Assembly (NCBI GenBank): GCA_023432985.1 | Contig: JAEZEQ010000015.1 | Location: 1-44,431, forward strand | Direction: 5' to 3' | Source: Bacteroidota bacterium | GTDB taxonomy: Bacteria > Bacteroidota > Bacteroidia > CAIKAF01 | Length of the DNA: 44,431 bases | Shown: positions 25,001 through 32,735 of the stretch, piece after piece | Layout: each line of letters opens with the position of its first letter | Numbering within the stretch: position 1 is the first letter of the stretch | Translations under genes and position numbers: made by a program | Notes under the pieces: model-generated | The model's input: the letters and a program-made list of their open reading frames with translations, nothing else | Databases searched by the model: none | Told to the model about the DNA's origin: nothing

Positions 25001-25115
25001 TAGGTGTATGAAAATAGCTGACTATTCCGGCAACAGCCAATAAAGCCGTTAGAAAAAAAACAATTAAAGAGTTTTTTAAAGAAAATGAAACTATGGATTG
25101 AATAAATTTCTGCAT
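22032..25115 (-). CDS. CzcA/CusA-family RND efflux pump (inner-membrane subunit)
   Basis: 1027 residues with the RND layout: TM1 near 14-32, a large periplasmic domain, TM2-TM6 around 335-490, a second periplasmic domain, and TM8-TM12 around 865-1020. The TM4 proton-relay motif reads AIDFGLLLEGTLVIVE. Asp395 and Glu408 match Asp402 and Glu415 of CzcA, but the position of CzcA Asp408 is Glu401. With its adaptor and TolC partner it should export a heavy metal cation from the periplasm or cytoplasm using the proton gradient. The metal cannot be told from sequence. It is the last gene of a five-gene operon, starting 5 nt after the adaptor. Confidence 0.93.
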   Translation of the reverse strand: MQKFIQSIVSFSLKNSLIVFFLTALLAVAGIVSYFHTPIEAFPDVTNTRTRIITQWPGRSAEEVEKFVTLPIMKSVNTIPKKAQVRSISLFGLSVVTVIFEDNVDDFFAQQYSSNRMQGLSLPEGADARIEPPYGATGEIFRYVLKSERPIKELTEIHDWVIERELLSVPGVADVISFGGEEKMYEIKINPTKLAHYDLSPLEVFDAVSKSNINVGGDIIERGSQAYVVRGVGLLEKLEDIENILIEVRGTTPILVKHVAQVRVSAKPRLGVVGLQDEEDLVQGVVIMLRGENLGEVIPPLKEKIKELNDRILPPDVKIESFVDRTELVNTTVKTVTKNLIEGIILVSIIVFVFLFNWRSTLIVASVIPLSFLFALTMLRIQGLPANLISMGAIDFGLLLEGTLVIVETVFVAMEKKAGQIGIARFNRISKVGIIKKSAGSVAKYVVFAQVILIVALLPIFSFQKVEGKMFSPLAFTLGYALLGSLILSITYVPALCKVLLTKHIDEKESFVSRFFRNNIYRLFLWSTRRRKLSLAFFVILLLSCSIAFVFYGSEFIPKLNEGAIYVRATLPNSVNLEESNKLAQEMKSDLRSFEEVEFVLNQVGRPNDGTDPTGFFNIEFHIQLYSEKKWKRKISKDALVQEMRDKLQRYPGIVFGFSQPIQDNVEEYVAGVKSALVVKIFGEDLFALEKYADQVADQLRNVEGITDLNVYRIIGLPELRIQLHDHKMARYAVDISDAQAVIEMAIGGRAATKFYDNERVFDVRLRFQKEYRDDEKKIGDILIPAKDGKKIPLKEISTITYITGPTFIYREGSSRYIAVGFSIEGRDLGSTIAEAKKAVSEHVVLRPENKLVWAGEFESKERAGKQLALIVPAVLILILFLLYFNFGSLKDTLIAASTIPYAFIGGFVSLWVTQTIFGISAGIGFIILFGVNTINSIILIAVMKENLRYMDLKKAIAEGVHSRIRPIVMIALMGSMGLLPAALSTGMGSEIQKPLAIMIVGGLLICMVLSVTVLPQVFYLVYRKKK

Positions 25116-25120
25116 AGCTT

Positions 25121-26221
25121 TTAGTATTGGAAATTCTTTATTTGCTCATATATCAACAATTGATTCCGGGTGACGATTCGCTCATTTTCTTTCAATCCGC
25201 CTACTAAAAAACTCTCCCCATTATTTTTAATAAATAAATCCACCAACCTTATCTCTATATCGCATTTATCTCTATACACCACTACATAATTCTGGTTATT
25301 ATCAAAAATTAAAGCTTGGGTTGGAATGCGTAGTGCTTTCATATCAAGCTGTTCGAGAGCAACCACATCTACGAACATTCCGGGCTTCCATTTTAAATCT
25401 TTATTCTGCATTACAATTCCGGCTTTTAATACCCGGGCTTCGGCATCAAGAACCTGTGACATAACATTTATTTCGCCTTCAAAAACCATGTCGGGATAGG
25501 CCAAAGTTTTTATCTTTACTTTCATCCCTTCCTCTATATACTGCATATTAGAAGCATAAATATTGACCCAAACCCAAACCTCACTTAAGTCCGATACGGT
25601 AAACAAAGGCTCTCCTCCTGCATATATATGGGCCCCTCGACTAATGGATTTGGATGTTATAAACCCACTGATGGGCGATTTTATCTGAAATACGCCTTTT
25701 TGAGCACTGGCACTATACAATTGTAAATGCGCATCTATCTTCTCTTTTTCTGCTTTTAAAATTTCTCTTTCACTGCGCACTTCCATTAACTCGTTTAGCG
25801 ATGTTATCCCATCTTCATACATAGTCTGTATAGTCTCTAATTTTTTCTCAACTCTCTTCAACTGAGAGGCAACTGAAAGCGATTGAGCATATAATTCCGA
25901 TAATTCCACACTATGCAACTCGGCCAATAATTGCCCTTTCTCTACTCTGTCGCCCAAAGAAAAATATGTATCAGACACTACGCCATCGGCCAAGCTGATA
26001 AAATGCAATACTTTGTCGGGATTACTCTCTACCACACCTGTTAAAGGAATATCTCGCGAAACGTTTTCTTCTTTTGCCTGACCTAATTCGATCATGGGAA
26101 TAAAGGCTTCGTCAATACAATGGATATCCTTTTCCGAAGAAACAATATTCGAATTATGCTGTGCACAGCCCATTAAAATCAACATAATTCCCAATAGGGA
26201 GATTCGTATTATATTCTTCAT
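25121..26221 (-). CDS. RND efflux periplasmic adaptor (CusB/CzcB type), lipoprotein
   Basis: 366 residues. The signal MKNIIRISLLGIMLILMGC ends in a lipobox with Cys20. The membrane-fusion layout follows: beta-barrel strand and lipoyl half (GVVESNPDKVLHFISLADGVV, GDRVEKGQLLAEL), a helical hairpin (about 115-170), second lipoyl half with IKSPISGFITSKSISRGAHI, then beta-barrel (VWVWVNIYASN, KWKPGMFVDV). It bridges the pump and the outer-membrane channel. It begins 11 nt after the channel gene. Confidence 0.92.
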   Translation of the reverse strand: MKNIIRISLLGIMLILMGCAQHNSNIVSSEKDIHCIDEAFIPMIELGQAKEENVSRDIPLTGVVESNPDKVLHFISLADGVVSDTYFSLGDRVEKGQLLAELHSVELSELYAQSLSVASQLKRVEKKLETIQTMYEDGITSLNELMEVRSEREILKAEKEKIDAHLQLYSASAQKGVFQIKSPISGFITSKSISRGAHIYAGGEPLFTVSDLSEVWVWVNIYASNMQYIEEGMKVKIKTLAYPDMVFEGEINVMSQVLDAEARVLKAGIVMQNKDLKWKPGMFVDVVALEQLDMKALRIPTQALIFDNNQNYVVVYRDKCDIEIRLVDLFIKNNGESFLVGGLKENERIVTRNQLLIYEQIKNFQY

Positions 26222-26232
26222 TCTCGCCCTTT

Positions 26233-27516
26233 TTACTTTATTAAATCAATACCCGCAGAGAAATTTAATTCTTCTGCTTTCTGTTGCACCATTTTTATAG
26301 ATTCCAGAATAATTTTCTTATTTTCTATATAGGTTCTCATAAAATCACTATACTCCAGAAGGCTTATATTTCTCGATTTAAAATTCTCGGTATATCGCTC
26401 CAATAAAGTATCCAACATGCCTTCATAACCCGGATCTTTATCTTCCATAAATGCAATGGATAGCATTAAATTTTGATAAGCCAAGCCCATTTCTTGCTCT
26501 ATTTTTAGTAAACTTTGACGTTCCTGAAGTGCCGATTTTTCTATTCCGATTTGGGCCGACTTCAGCCTGCCTTGATTTCTATGAAATAAAGGTAAGTCGA
26601 ACTTTACCCCAAACCCCACAAAGTCTAACATGGCATTTCCGCCTCTGTCATAGCCCATATTCAGCGACAAATCAGGAAATCGCTGCGCTTTTTCATAGAC
26701 ATATAATTTGGCATAATAATCCTCTTCTAATAGGGCCAATTTATAATCGGGACTATGCAATTTGGCTAAATTTATAAGCTCATTCAAACTCAATTTTTTC
26801 CACATAGACACATCCTTCCTATACCCTTCTTGCGAAATTTCTAAACTACGATTTGAAGGAATACGCAACAATATTTTCAACTCTTTTTCAACTTCATTTC
26901 GTTCAAATTGAACATTATTCCATCTTTGTGCCAATTCGAATTCAAGTGCTTTAAGACGCACAAATTCAGCCTGTGAGGCGCCACCAATTTCAATTTGTCT
27001 ATTATAACTTTTAGAGAGTTGTTTTATGGTCTCATATTGCACACTATATAACTCGCTGCACAATTGCAAATACTGCATAGAAGTCAGCAGATTGCGTAAT
27101 TCAAACTTCAATCCGCGCAACAAATCTTCGAAATATTGCTTAGACATTTCAATGTTCACCTGCTCTAAAGCCATAAGTTTCTTCCGCTTGCCGGCTGTAA
27201 GAATAAGCTGTTCTATATTGAATCCGAATTGCTGGTTAGGCCATAGCCCGCCTATTGAAGGAATCTGAACTTGACCACCGGTTTGTGCCGGCGTTGCCCA
27301 TAAATTAACCTGATCGAATGTGAACACAGGGTTTGGCCATAACTTAGCCTGTAAAGCCTCGGCTTCACTTTGGGCAATATCTAAATGCCCTATAAGTAAG
27401 GACATATTCTCTTTAAGAAAAATAGCCTCAGCTTGCTCCTTACTAAGAATTAGCCTTTCTTGTGAAAATGCAGAAAAATTAAAAAAAAATAAAAATACCC
27501 AACCCCTATATTTCAT
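26233..27516 (-). CDS. TolC-family outer membrane efflux channel (CusC-like)
   Basis: About 427 residues from the ATG chosen here (MKYRGWVFLFFFNFSAFSQ, a signal peptide); an upstream in-frame TTG would add ten residues that do not fit a signal. Two long helical repeats of the OEP type follow: EAEALQAKLWPNPVF near the start, then GFGVKFDLPLFHRNQGRLKSA in the second half (a typical OEP signature). It supplies the outer-membrane exit duct. It lies 74 nt downstream of the sensor kinase gene, in the same direction. Confidence 0.9.
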   Translation of the reverse strand: MKYRGWVFLFFFNFSAFSQERLILSKEQAEAIFLKENMSLLIGHLDIAQSEAEALQAKLWPNPVFTFDQVNLWATPAQTGGQVQIPSIGGLWPNQQFGFNIEQLILTAGKRKKLMALEQVNIEMSKQYFEDLLRGLKFELRNLLTSMQYLQLCSELYSVQYETIKQLSKSYNRQIEIGGASQAEFVRLKALEFELAQRWNNVQFERNEVEKELKILLRIPSNRSLEISQEGYRKDVSMWKKLSLNELINLAKLHSPDYKLALLEEDYYAKLYVYEKAQRFPDLSLNMGYDRGGNAMLDFVGFGVKFDLPLFHRNQGRLKSAQIGIEKSALQERQSLLKIEQEMGLAYQNLMLSIAFMEDKDPGYEGMLDTLLERYTENFKSRNISLLEYSDFMRTYIENKKIILESIKMVQQKAEELNFSAGIDLIK

Positions 27517-27590
27517 TCTAAGATGCCTAAAATTACAGATATGCAAAACTCGACACTCTTAGCTTAAAAAAACCTTAAACGAGATAAAAT

Positions 27591-28961
27591 TTAGCTTAAA
27601 GGCAAACGCAATTCAAAAATGTTTAAATTGACTTGAGGATTAATGTAAAGAATTTGCACATTGTGCAATTCAAAAATTCTCTTGGCTAACACCAAACCTA
27701 ATCCAAAACCAATTCGCCCTTCGCTGTTTTTCCCTCTGAAAAAACGATGAAATAAGAGCTTCTCTTCTTCATCAGAAATAGGCATGCCGCTGTTTTTAAT
27801 TTGAATTATCAGATAGTCGGCTCGGGCACAATGCATGGTAATTTCGGCACGGGGCTCGTTGCTATAGTTCACACAATTGGAAAGCAGGTTTAATATGGCC
27901 TGCTTAAAAAGCATAGGATCTACCTCCACAATAAGGCTCTCCTCTTTAATTTCTGCCGGAAAATATTGCATAGCAAAGGAAAAATCCGGATATAAATATC
28001 CCAATTCCTCTATTGCATCAAAAAACAATTCGTCTATTCTTATTTCTTCTTTTTTAACCTGTTGCCCACTTTCAATTTTCGAAAACTCTAACAATACCTG
28101 AATGATGCGCCCTAAAGATTTTGTCTTAATTATTTGATGGTTTATTTCTTCTTGAATACTTTCTTTTGAAGGCAGATTTTTAATGCGCTCTAATTCTACA
28201 ACCAATACAGAAATTGGGGTTTTTAATTGGTGCGATATATGATGAATGGTATGTTTCTGAAACAGGAAGGCCGCATTGGTTCGCTGAATCAACGTATTGA
28301 AACGATGGGTGAGCTGATTCAACTCGAATGATGAATTTTCTATAGGCAATTCTTCTACCTTTTCTTCACTTAGGTCGAACTTATTCAGCTTATCGGCAAG
28401 TTGAGTAATAGGCTTGCTGATCTTGTTCGACAAAAGACGAGAAATAAAAACAACAACGATAATTATAAAAACAAACAGGCCCAACAATACATTACGCAAA
28501 AAATAAATTTTAGCATAACCCTGGGCATCATAGGCTTTACAAACAGCATAATACCCGTGCTGATTAACTTCTGTATAAATACCCAATAAATCGTAATCGG
28601 CTTCTTTGGTTTCTATCCACTTTTGTTGAGGTGAAAGTTTATGGATAATACTTTCAGCTTTAATAATATCTAAACTGTCTAAACTAGCAAAAATTAATTT
28701 TTTATGTACATCGTAAATAAGCAATTTCTCGTCATAAAAATCATTAATGTCCTGCTGATCTATCAATGATGAAATGGTCGCACTTTCTTTTTGGAAACGT
28801 TCTATTAATTTTATGGTTGTCAGAATTTTCTCATTTTGTTGTTGCTGAAAGCCCTCTTCTCTGTACTCGGAAAATAAAAAATAAATTACCAAAAACGATA
28901 TTCCCATTAGCGAAATTACCGTTGTGGAAAAATAGATTAATATTTTATTCCCAATTTTCAT
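27591..28961 (-). CDS. Sensor histidine kinase of the efflux operon
   Basis: 456 residues. There are two membrane helices (7-30 and about 155-176) with a sensor domain of about 120 residues between them, facing the periplasm. A HAMP linker (SKPITQLADKLNKFDL) follows. The HisKA box is SHQLKTPIS with His244, the N box LNLLSNCVNYS, and the G box GFGLGLVLAKRIF. The start overlaps the response-regulator stop by 4 nt. The layout and location match CusS/CzcS-type metal sensors; the ligand is inferred from the neighbouring pump only. Confidence 0.92.
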   Translation of the reverse strand: MKIGNKILIYFSTTVISLMGISFLVIYFLFSEYREEGFQQQQNEKILTTIKLIERFQKESATISSLIDQQDINDFYDEKLLIYDVHKKLIFASLDSLDIIKAESIIHKLSPQQKWIETKEADYDLLGIYTEVNQHGYYAVCKAYDAQGYAKIYFLRNVLLGLFVFIIIVVVFISRLLSNKISKPITQLADKLNKFDLSEEKVEELPIENSSFELNQLTHRFNTLIQRTNAAFLFQKHTIHHISHQLKTPISVLVVELERIKNLPSKESIQEEINHQIIKTKSLGRIIQVLLEFSKIESGQQVKKEEIRIDELFFDAIEELGYLYPDFSFAMQYFPAEIKEESLIVEVDPMLFKQAILNLLSNCVNYSNEPRAEITMHCARADYLIIQIKNSGMPISDEEEKLLFHRFFRGKNSEGRIGFGLGLVLAKRIFELHNVQILYINPQVNLNIFELRLPLS

Positions 28962-29641
28962 AAAACATCTAAGTAATATCCATATCCAACTTTTGTTCTT
29001 ACTGTATTTTTGGAAAATGGTTTATCTATTTTGCTTCGAATAAAATTTACATAAACTTCTATAGTATTTGTGTTGACTCCAAATGAACTGCCCCAAATTT
29101 CTTTTATCAAATCTGCTTTAGAGACAACCTCCCCTTTATTTTGCATCAATCTTCTCAGGATTTGATATTCTCTTGGCGTTAATTCTATCTCTTGTCCTTG
29201 TCTGAAGACTTTTTTTTGCGCATCATTCATGGTAATATCATCAACTATCCAAACATTTTCTGTCTTAAAATCCTGTGTTTGGCTATTGCGCTTCAGTAAA
29301 GAGTTTACCCGTAATACCAGTTCTTTCATAAAAAAAGGCTTGGTCAAATAATCATCGGCACCGCAATCATATCCTTGAATTTTATCTTCTAATTCCCCAA
29401 ATGCAGTTAGCATGATCACAGGGGTTTTGGTATCAAATTCTCTAAAGGTTCTACACAATTCAAAACCGTTCTTCCCCGGTAAATTAATATCCATTATTAT
29501 GCAATCGAAACGCTCTCTTTGTAATAATTTTTCGGCCAAAACGCCGTCAAAAACACATTCGGCATGGCGATTTTCGGAAATCATGGCCTCTTTTATATTT
29601 TTGCTTAGTATCGGATCATCCTCAATTATCAATACTTTCAT
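28958..29641 (-). CDS. OmpR/PhoB-family response regulator of the efflux operon
   Basis: 227 residues. The receiver domain has the acidic pair Glu7/Asp8/Asp9, phospho-acceptor Asp51 (IIMDINLPG) and the DDYLTKPF lysine near 101. The winged-helix domain contains LTPREYQILRRLMQNKGEVVSK and ends VRTKVGYGYYL. It probably activates its own five-gene operon when the kinase senses the exported metal. It has the first start codon of the operon, only 4 nt after a -7 box. Confidence 0.94.
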   Translation of the reverse strand: MKVLIIEDDPILSKNIKEAMISENRHAECVFDGVLAEKLLQRERFDCIIMDINLPGKNGFELCRTFREFDTKTPVIMLTAFGELEDKIQGYDCGADDYLTKPFFMKELVLRVNSLLKRNSQTQDFKTENVWIVDDITMNDAQKKVFRQGQEIELTPREYQILRRLMQNKGEVVSKADLIKEIWGSSFGVNTNTIEVYVNFIRSKIDKPFSKNTVRTKVGYGYYLDVL

Positions 29642-29645
29642 TTCC

Positions 29646-29653
29646 CAAATTTA
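29646..29653 (-). promoter_or_regulatory. -7 box of the two-component/efflux operon
   Basis: TAAATTTG on the minus strand lies 4 nt before the response-regulator ATG. With initiation usually a few bases beyond this box, the message should start at or next to the ATG, a leaderless transcript. The -33 position has TTTT rather than TTTG, which would suit an activator-dependent promoter. Confidence 0.6.
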
Positions 29654-29728
29654 ATGAACAAACTCATTATTAGCTAAAAATTTGACCCTAATAAAATGTT
29701 AACTAATGCTCTGTTTACGCATTGGATT

Positions 29729-29759
29729 AAAAAAAAATCCCGTTTCTAAAACGGGATTT
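29729..29759 (-). terminator. Rho-independent terminator after the DoxD-DoxA gene
   Basis: An 11-bp perfect stem (AAATCCCGTTT at 29735-29745 with AAACGGGATTT at 29749-29759) and 3-nt loop, followed on the minus strand by a run of nine T. It lies just beyond the DoxD-DoxA stop and insulates the efflux operon from it. Confidence 0.9.
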
Positions 29760-29764
29760 CAATT

Positions 29765-30775
29765 TTAACGAATCACTACTTCTTTACTCCATTCTGCACC
29801 ACTTATATCGAGCAGACGCAGCTGATAATTTCCCGGCGACAATGGCCCGGTATTAAGTATTATATCTGCTTTGGCTCCCAGAGGAAGGATTAAGCTATGC
29901 TTCCCGGGCTTCACTTTTGCCACATAATAATTCTGAATTTGCTCTTCGGGCATAGTCGACAAATCAGATTGATCTAAAGCGTGTATCACCACACCGGCGG
30001 CATCTTTCAATTCCATGCCAATCAGAAATGACCCATATACATCGGCGCCTTCTACCCGAAAAACCGAAAATTTCAATTGTCCCTCTGAATAAACCGGCTC
30101 CCCTATTTCTATGCGTGGTTTAACGGATTTGTTGTGCAGGGTACCATATACTCCACCATGAAAATACTGATTGGTAAAGAGTGTTAGTGCGAATATACCT
30201 ATAGACCCGGCCAGAACAATTTGTGGCAAGTAGGGAATTTGCAGAGGTCCGGAACCCAATACGTTAAAATATATGCTGTTACTAATGCGCATTTGTTTTT
30301 TCTGCATCCAATTATCGAGCGAATATTGACCGCCTCCGCTCAAAAACAGGGTAAATCCGCCCGCTACACCCAATACGCCGATTTGCCATTCGTCCAGACA
30401 TGTGGTTCCTATCCAGCCCGAGCCCAACAAAATTCCCATAGCCAAGCCAAAAACACCTATACTCATAAGGCGACTAAACAAACCCAAAATCAAAAACAAG
30501 CCCACTATGGCTTCCACAATCGTAAATACAATCATGGATATATGCAGTGCTTCCGGATTGCTTACCAAATACTCAATAATAGGTTTTATTCCCAATGCAT
30601 TGGGCAAAAAATGGTTGAATTTTTCGCCTATATATCCCGCTTCTTCAGGTATTAATTTATTATCTAAAATCAACCGGCGCCAAAATGCCGAAAAGTACGT
30701 CCACCCTATTACCCAACGTAAAGTCAGACTCAATAATCCCGCCACATCCGATGTGGAATTTTCTAATTTTTCCAT
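29765..30775 (-). CDS. DoxD-DoxA fusion (thiosulfate:quinone oxidoreductase small-subunit family)
   Basis: 336 residues. Residues of about 10-160 are the membrane DoxD/DoxX domain with four helices (LRWVIGWTYFSAFWRRL, then AIVGLFLILGLFSRLMS, then GSGWIGTTCLDEWQIG). After a helix near 185-200, the C-terminal part from about 215 (KPRIEIGEPVYSEGQLKFSV) is a DoxA-type beta domain. In archaeal Acidianus the two proteins are separate subunits of thiosulfate:quinone oxidoreductase; Bacteroidota often carry them fused. The actual activity here is unproven. Confidence 0.85.
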   Translation of the reverse strand: MEKLENSTSDVAGLLSLTLRWVIGWTYFSAFWRRLILDNKLIPEEAGYIGEKFNHFLPNALGIKPIIEYLVSNPEALHISMIVFTIVEAIVGLFLILGLFSRLMSIGVFGLAMGILLGSGWIGTTCLDEWQIGVLGVAGGFTLFLSGGGQYSLDNWMQKKQMRISNSIYFNVLGSGPLQIPYLPQIVLAGSIGIFALTLFTNQYFHGGVYGTLHNKSVKPRIEIGEPVYSEGQLKFSVFRVEGADVYGSFLIGMELKDAAGVVIHALDQSDLSTMPEEQIQNYYVAKVKPGKHSLILPLGAKADIILNTGPLSPGNYQLRLLDISGAEWSKEVVIR

Positions 30776-30827
30776 TCTAATTATTTTATTTTAAACAAGA
30801 TTTTTTTCATTTCATAAGGCAAATTCC

Positions 30828-31205
30828 TTATGCCAACGAAATTTTCAGTTGCTTGTATAAAATAAAACGAGCCGGAAATGAACTGTAATACTGTCTTGCA
30901 GTTATGGGTTGCAACTCCCCATGGGGCAGACTTTCTGCATGGTGTATGATGGGAAAATCTGCCGCAAACACCTGCTCTTTATGCAGGCTGTTTTGACTGA
31001 TATTTTCCTGTTCGAATGATTGGGCCGAGATGCAAGTTGAAAGGCTTTTGGTCTTATTTAGCGGCCGTTCATATTCTTGTCCCACCGCACTTGCCAGCTG
31101 CGCACGCACGCCGCAATTGGCCATGGAAAACCCGACCCAAAAAAGTAAGCCCACCACAAAAATATGGCGTGGAAAAAAACCGAATATGGAAGTAAAACGA
31201 CCCAT
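30828..31205 (-). CDS. Small exported protein of unknown function
   Basis: 125 residues, not recognised. A hydrophobic segment (HIFVVGLLFWVGFSMANCG, about 14-32) looks like a signal peptide or membrane anchor; the rest is polar with no motif. Support for a real gene is the exact -7 box TACTTTTG (31221-31214), 8 nt before the ATG. An imperfect hairpin (CATAAGG with CCTTATG) overlaps its stop, without a T run. Confidence 0.55.
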   Translation of the reverse strand: MGRFTSIFGFFPRHIFVVGLLFWVGFSMANCGVRAQLASAVGQEYERPLNKTKSLSTCISAQSFEQENISQNSLHKEQVFAADFPIIHHAESLPHGELQPITARQYYSSFPARFILYKQLKISLA

Positions 31206-31213
31206 GCTTAAAA

Positions 31214-31221
31214 CAAAAGTA
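31214..31221 (-). promoter_or_regulatory. -7 box of the small exported-protein gene
   Basis: TACTTTTG on the minus strand, 8 nt before the ATG; it is what makes this otherwise unrecognised reading frame credible. No -33 TTTG is seen at normal spacing. Confidence 0.5.
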
Positions 31222-31291
31222 AGACTAAGACCTGCTTGCTCGGAAATATTAACAAGTCCCTAAGCTTAAGACTGCAAAAAACACGACGATT

Positions 31292-31660
31292 CTATACATA
31301 GAACTGACGCGCCAATACATAACCGGCCCATGCCGCCAATAATCCCAATAGCAAACTAGCCCCTATAAAAAGGAAAGCCATAAATATTTGCCCTTGCTCT
31401 ATACGCTGCCAACTTTCCAAACTAAAAGCCGAAAATGTAGTAAATCCCCCGCAAAATCCACTTATCAATAGAAAGGAAATGAGAGGTGAAGTATATTTAC
31501 TTGGCAATGAAAATAGGAAAGCTGCCAAAAAAGAACCCAGAATATTGACCAAAAGAATTGGCCACAAAGCTGTATTATCGCTACGTTGAAACCAGGAGGA
31601 AATCAGAAAACGCAAGACCGAGCCTATGGCTCCGCCTATAGCAACATAGAGTATATGCAT
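31292..31660 (-). CDS. crcB: Fluoride ion exporter CrcB/FluC
   Basis: 122 residues with four membrane helices and the diagnostic GFCGGFTTFSAFSLE motif (68-82) that lines the fluoride pore and sodium site. GGAIGSVLRFLIS lies at the N-terminus. It works as an inner-membrane dimer of antiparallel subunits. There is no fluoride riboswitch in the short region before it. It diverges from pfkA. Confidence 0.95.
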   Translation of the reverse strand: MHILYVAIGGAIGSVLRFLISSWFQRSDNTALWPILLVNILGSFLAAFLFSLPSKYTSPLISFLLISGFCGGFTTFSAFSLESWQRIEQGQIFMAFLFIGASLLLGLLAAWAGYVLARQFYV

Positions 31661-31710
31661 AGGGAAATAATTGTTGTGGAAAGGTAGAAAAAATGCCTAA
31701 AAAATCCCAC

Positions 31711-31718
31711 TAAATTTG
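31711..31718 (+). promoter_or_regulatory. pfkA: pfkA -7 box
   Basis: TAAATTTG matches TAnnTTTG, 26 nt before the pfkA ATG. It overlaps an in-frame GTG, ruling out that GTG as the start. Confidence 0.6.
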
Positions 31719-31744
31719 TGTACATTTACTTTCATTTATTTTAC

Positions 31745-32719
31745 ATGAAAAAAATAGGAGTACTTACCAGTGGAGGCGACGCGCCGGGAATGAATGCCTG
31801 CATAAGGGCAATTATAAAAACATGCAGTAAAAATAATATTGAATGTATGGGCATATTTGAGGGATTCAACGGATTGGTTGAAGGCCTGATAGCACCACTT
31901 ACCGAAGAGAGTACCAAAGGTATTGAAAAAATGGGCGGCACCATACTCAAAACTGCACGCAGTGCCGAATTTAAAAGCAAGGAAGGACGCGCTCAAGCAT
32001 TCGAAAACCTGAAAAATTACGAAATTGAAGCCTTGGTTATCATAGGTGGAGACGGATCATTTAAGGGCGCACACATTTTTGCTCAGGAATATGAAGTGCC
32101 CATTATAGGTATTCCGGGAACTATAGATAATGATTTATTCGGCACCGATTATACATTAGGCTTCGATACGGCAGTGAATAATGCCATGCAGGCTATAGAT
32201 AAAATCATGGATACAGCAGAGGCGCATAACCGTCTTTTTCTGATTGAAGTTATGGGTCGCGATTCGGGACATATAGCGTTGAATTCCGCCGTAGCCTGTG
32301 GGGCCGATGTGGTATTTCTGCCCGAAATTGCAGAAGAATTGAAAGACTTTTTCCATTTACTGAAAACACGCTCTGATGAGCCTTTTTCGTCGGCTTTAAT
32401 TGCCATTGTAGCCGAAGGAAATACGGAAGGAAATGCCTTTAAAATTGCCAATAGAGTACGTACACTCTTTCCGGAATTCGATACCCGCGTAAGCGTATTG
32501 GGCCATTTGCAAAGAGGAGGCTCGCCCACCCAAAGAGATCGGGTAATCGGTGCCCGCTGGGGCGTATTGGCCGTAGAATCTTTATTGAAAAAAAAATCGG
32601 GATATTATACCGCCTTTTCCAAAGGAAAACATGTATTGGTACAAATCGAAAAAGCAGCCAATAATAAGTACGCATTGGATAAGGATTTGCTGCATGCCGT
32701 AGATATTTTATCGGAATAA
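31745..32719 (+). CDS. pfkA: ATP-dependent 6-phosphofructokinase
   Basis: 324 residues from the ATG chosen here (MKKIGVLTSGGDAPGMNACI). Group-A PFK motifs are all present: GGDAPGMN near the start, GGDGSFKGA, GTIDNDLFGTDYTLGFDTA (catalytic Asp) and EVMGRDSGHIAL, then GHLQRGGSPTQRDR. It phosphorylates fructose 6-phosphate in glycolysis. It sits between the divergent crcB and a LuxE-like gene with its own promoter. Confidence 0.97.
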   Translation: MKKIGVLTSGGDAPGMNACIRAIIKTCSKNNIECMGIFEGFNGLVEGLIAPLTEESTKGIEKMGGTILKTARSAEFKSKEGRAQAFENLKNYEIEALVIIGGDGSFKGAHIFAQEYEVPIIGIPGTIDNDLFGTDYTLGFDTAVNNAMQAIDKIMDTAEAHNRLFLIEVMGRDSGHIALNSAVACGADVVFLPEIAEELKDFFHLLKTRSDEPFSSALIAIVAEGNTEGNAFKIANRVRTLFPEFDTRVSVLGHLQRGGSPTQRDRVIGARWGVLAVESLLKKKSGYYTAFSKGKHVLVQIEKAANNKYALDKDLLHAVDILSE

Positions 32720-32723
32720 GTCG

Positions 32724-32731
32724 TACTTTTG
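32724..32731 (+). promoter_or_regulatory. -7 box giving a probable leaderless start for the LuxE-like gene
   Basis: TACTTTTG ends 4 nt before the ATG, leaving no room for a ribosome-binding site. Transcription should begin at or beside the start codon. Confidence 0.55.
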
Positions 32732-32735
32732 TGTC

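Noticed and set aside
31661..31744. Fluoride riboswitch upstream of crcB
   Set aside because: Only 84 nt separate crcB from the pfkA start; the pfkA promoter lies within, and no fluoride-riboswitch core sequence is visible.
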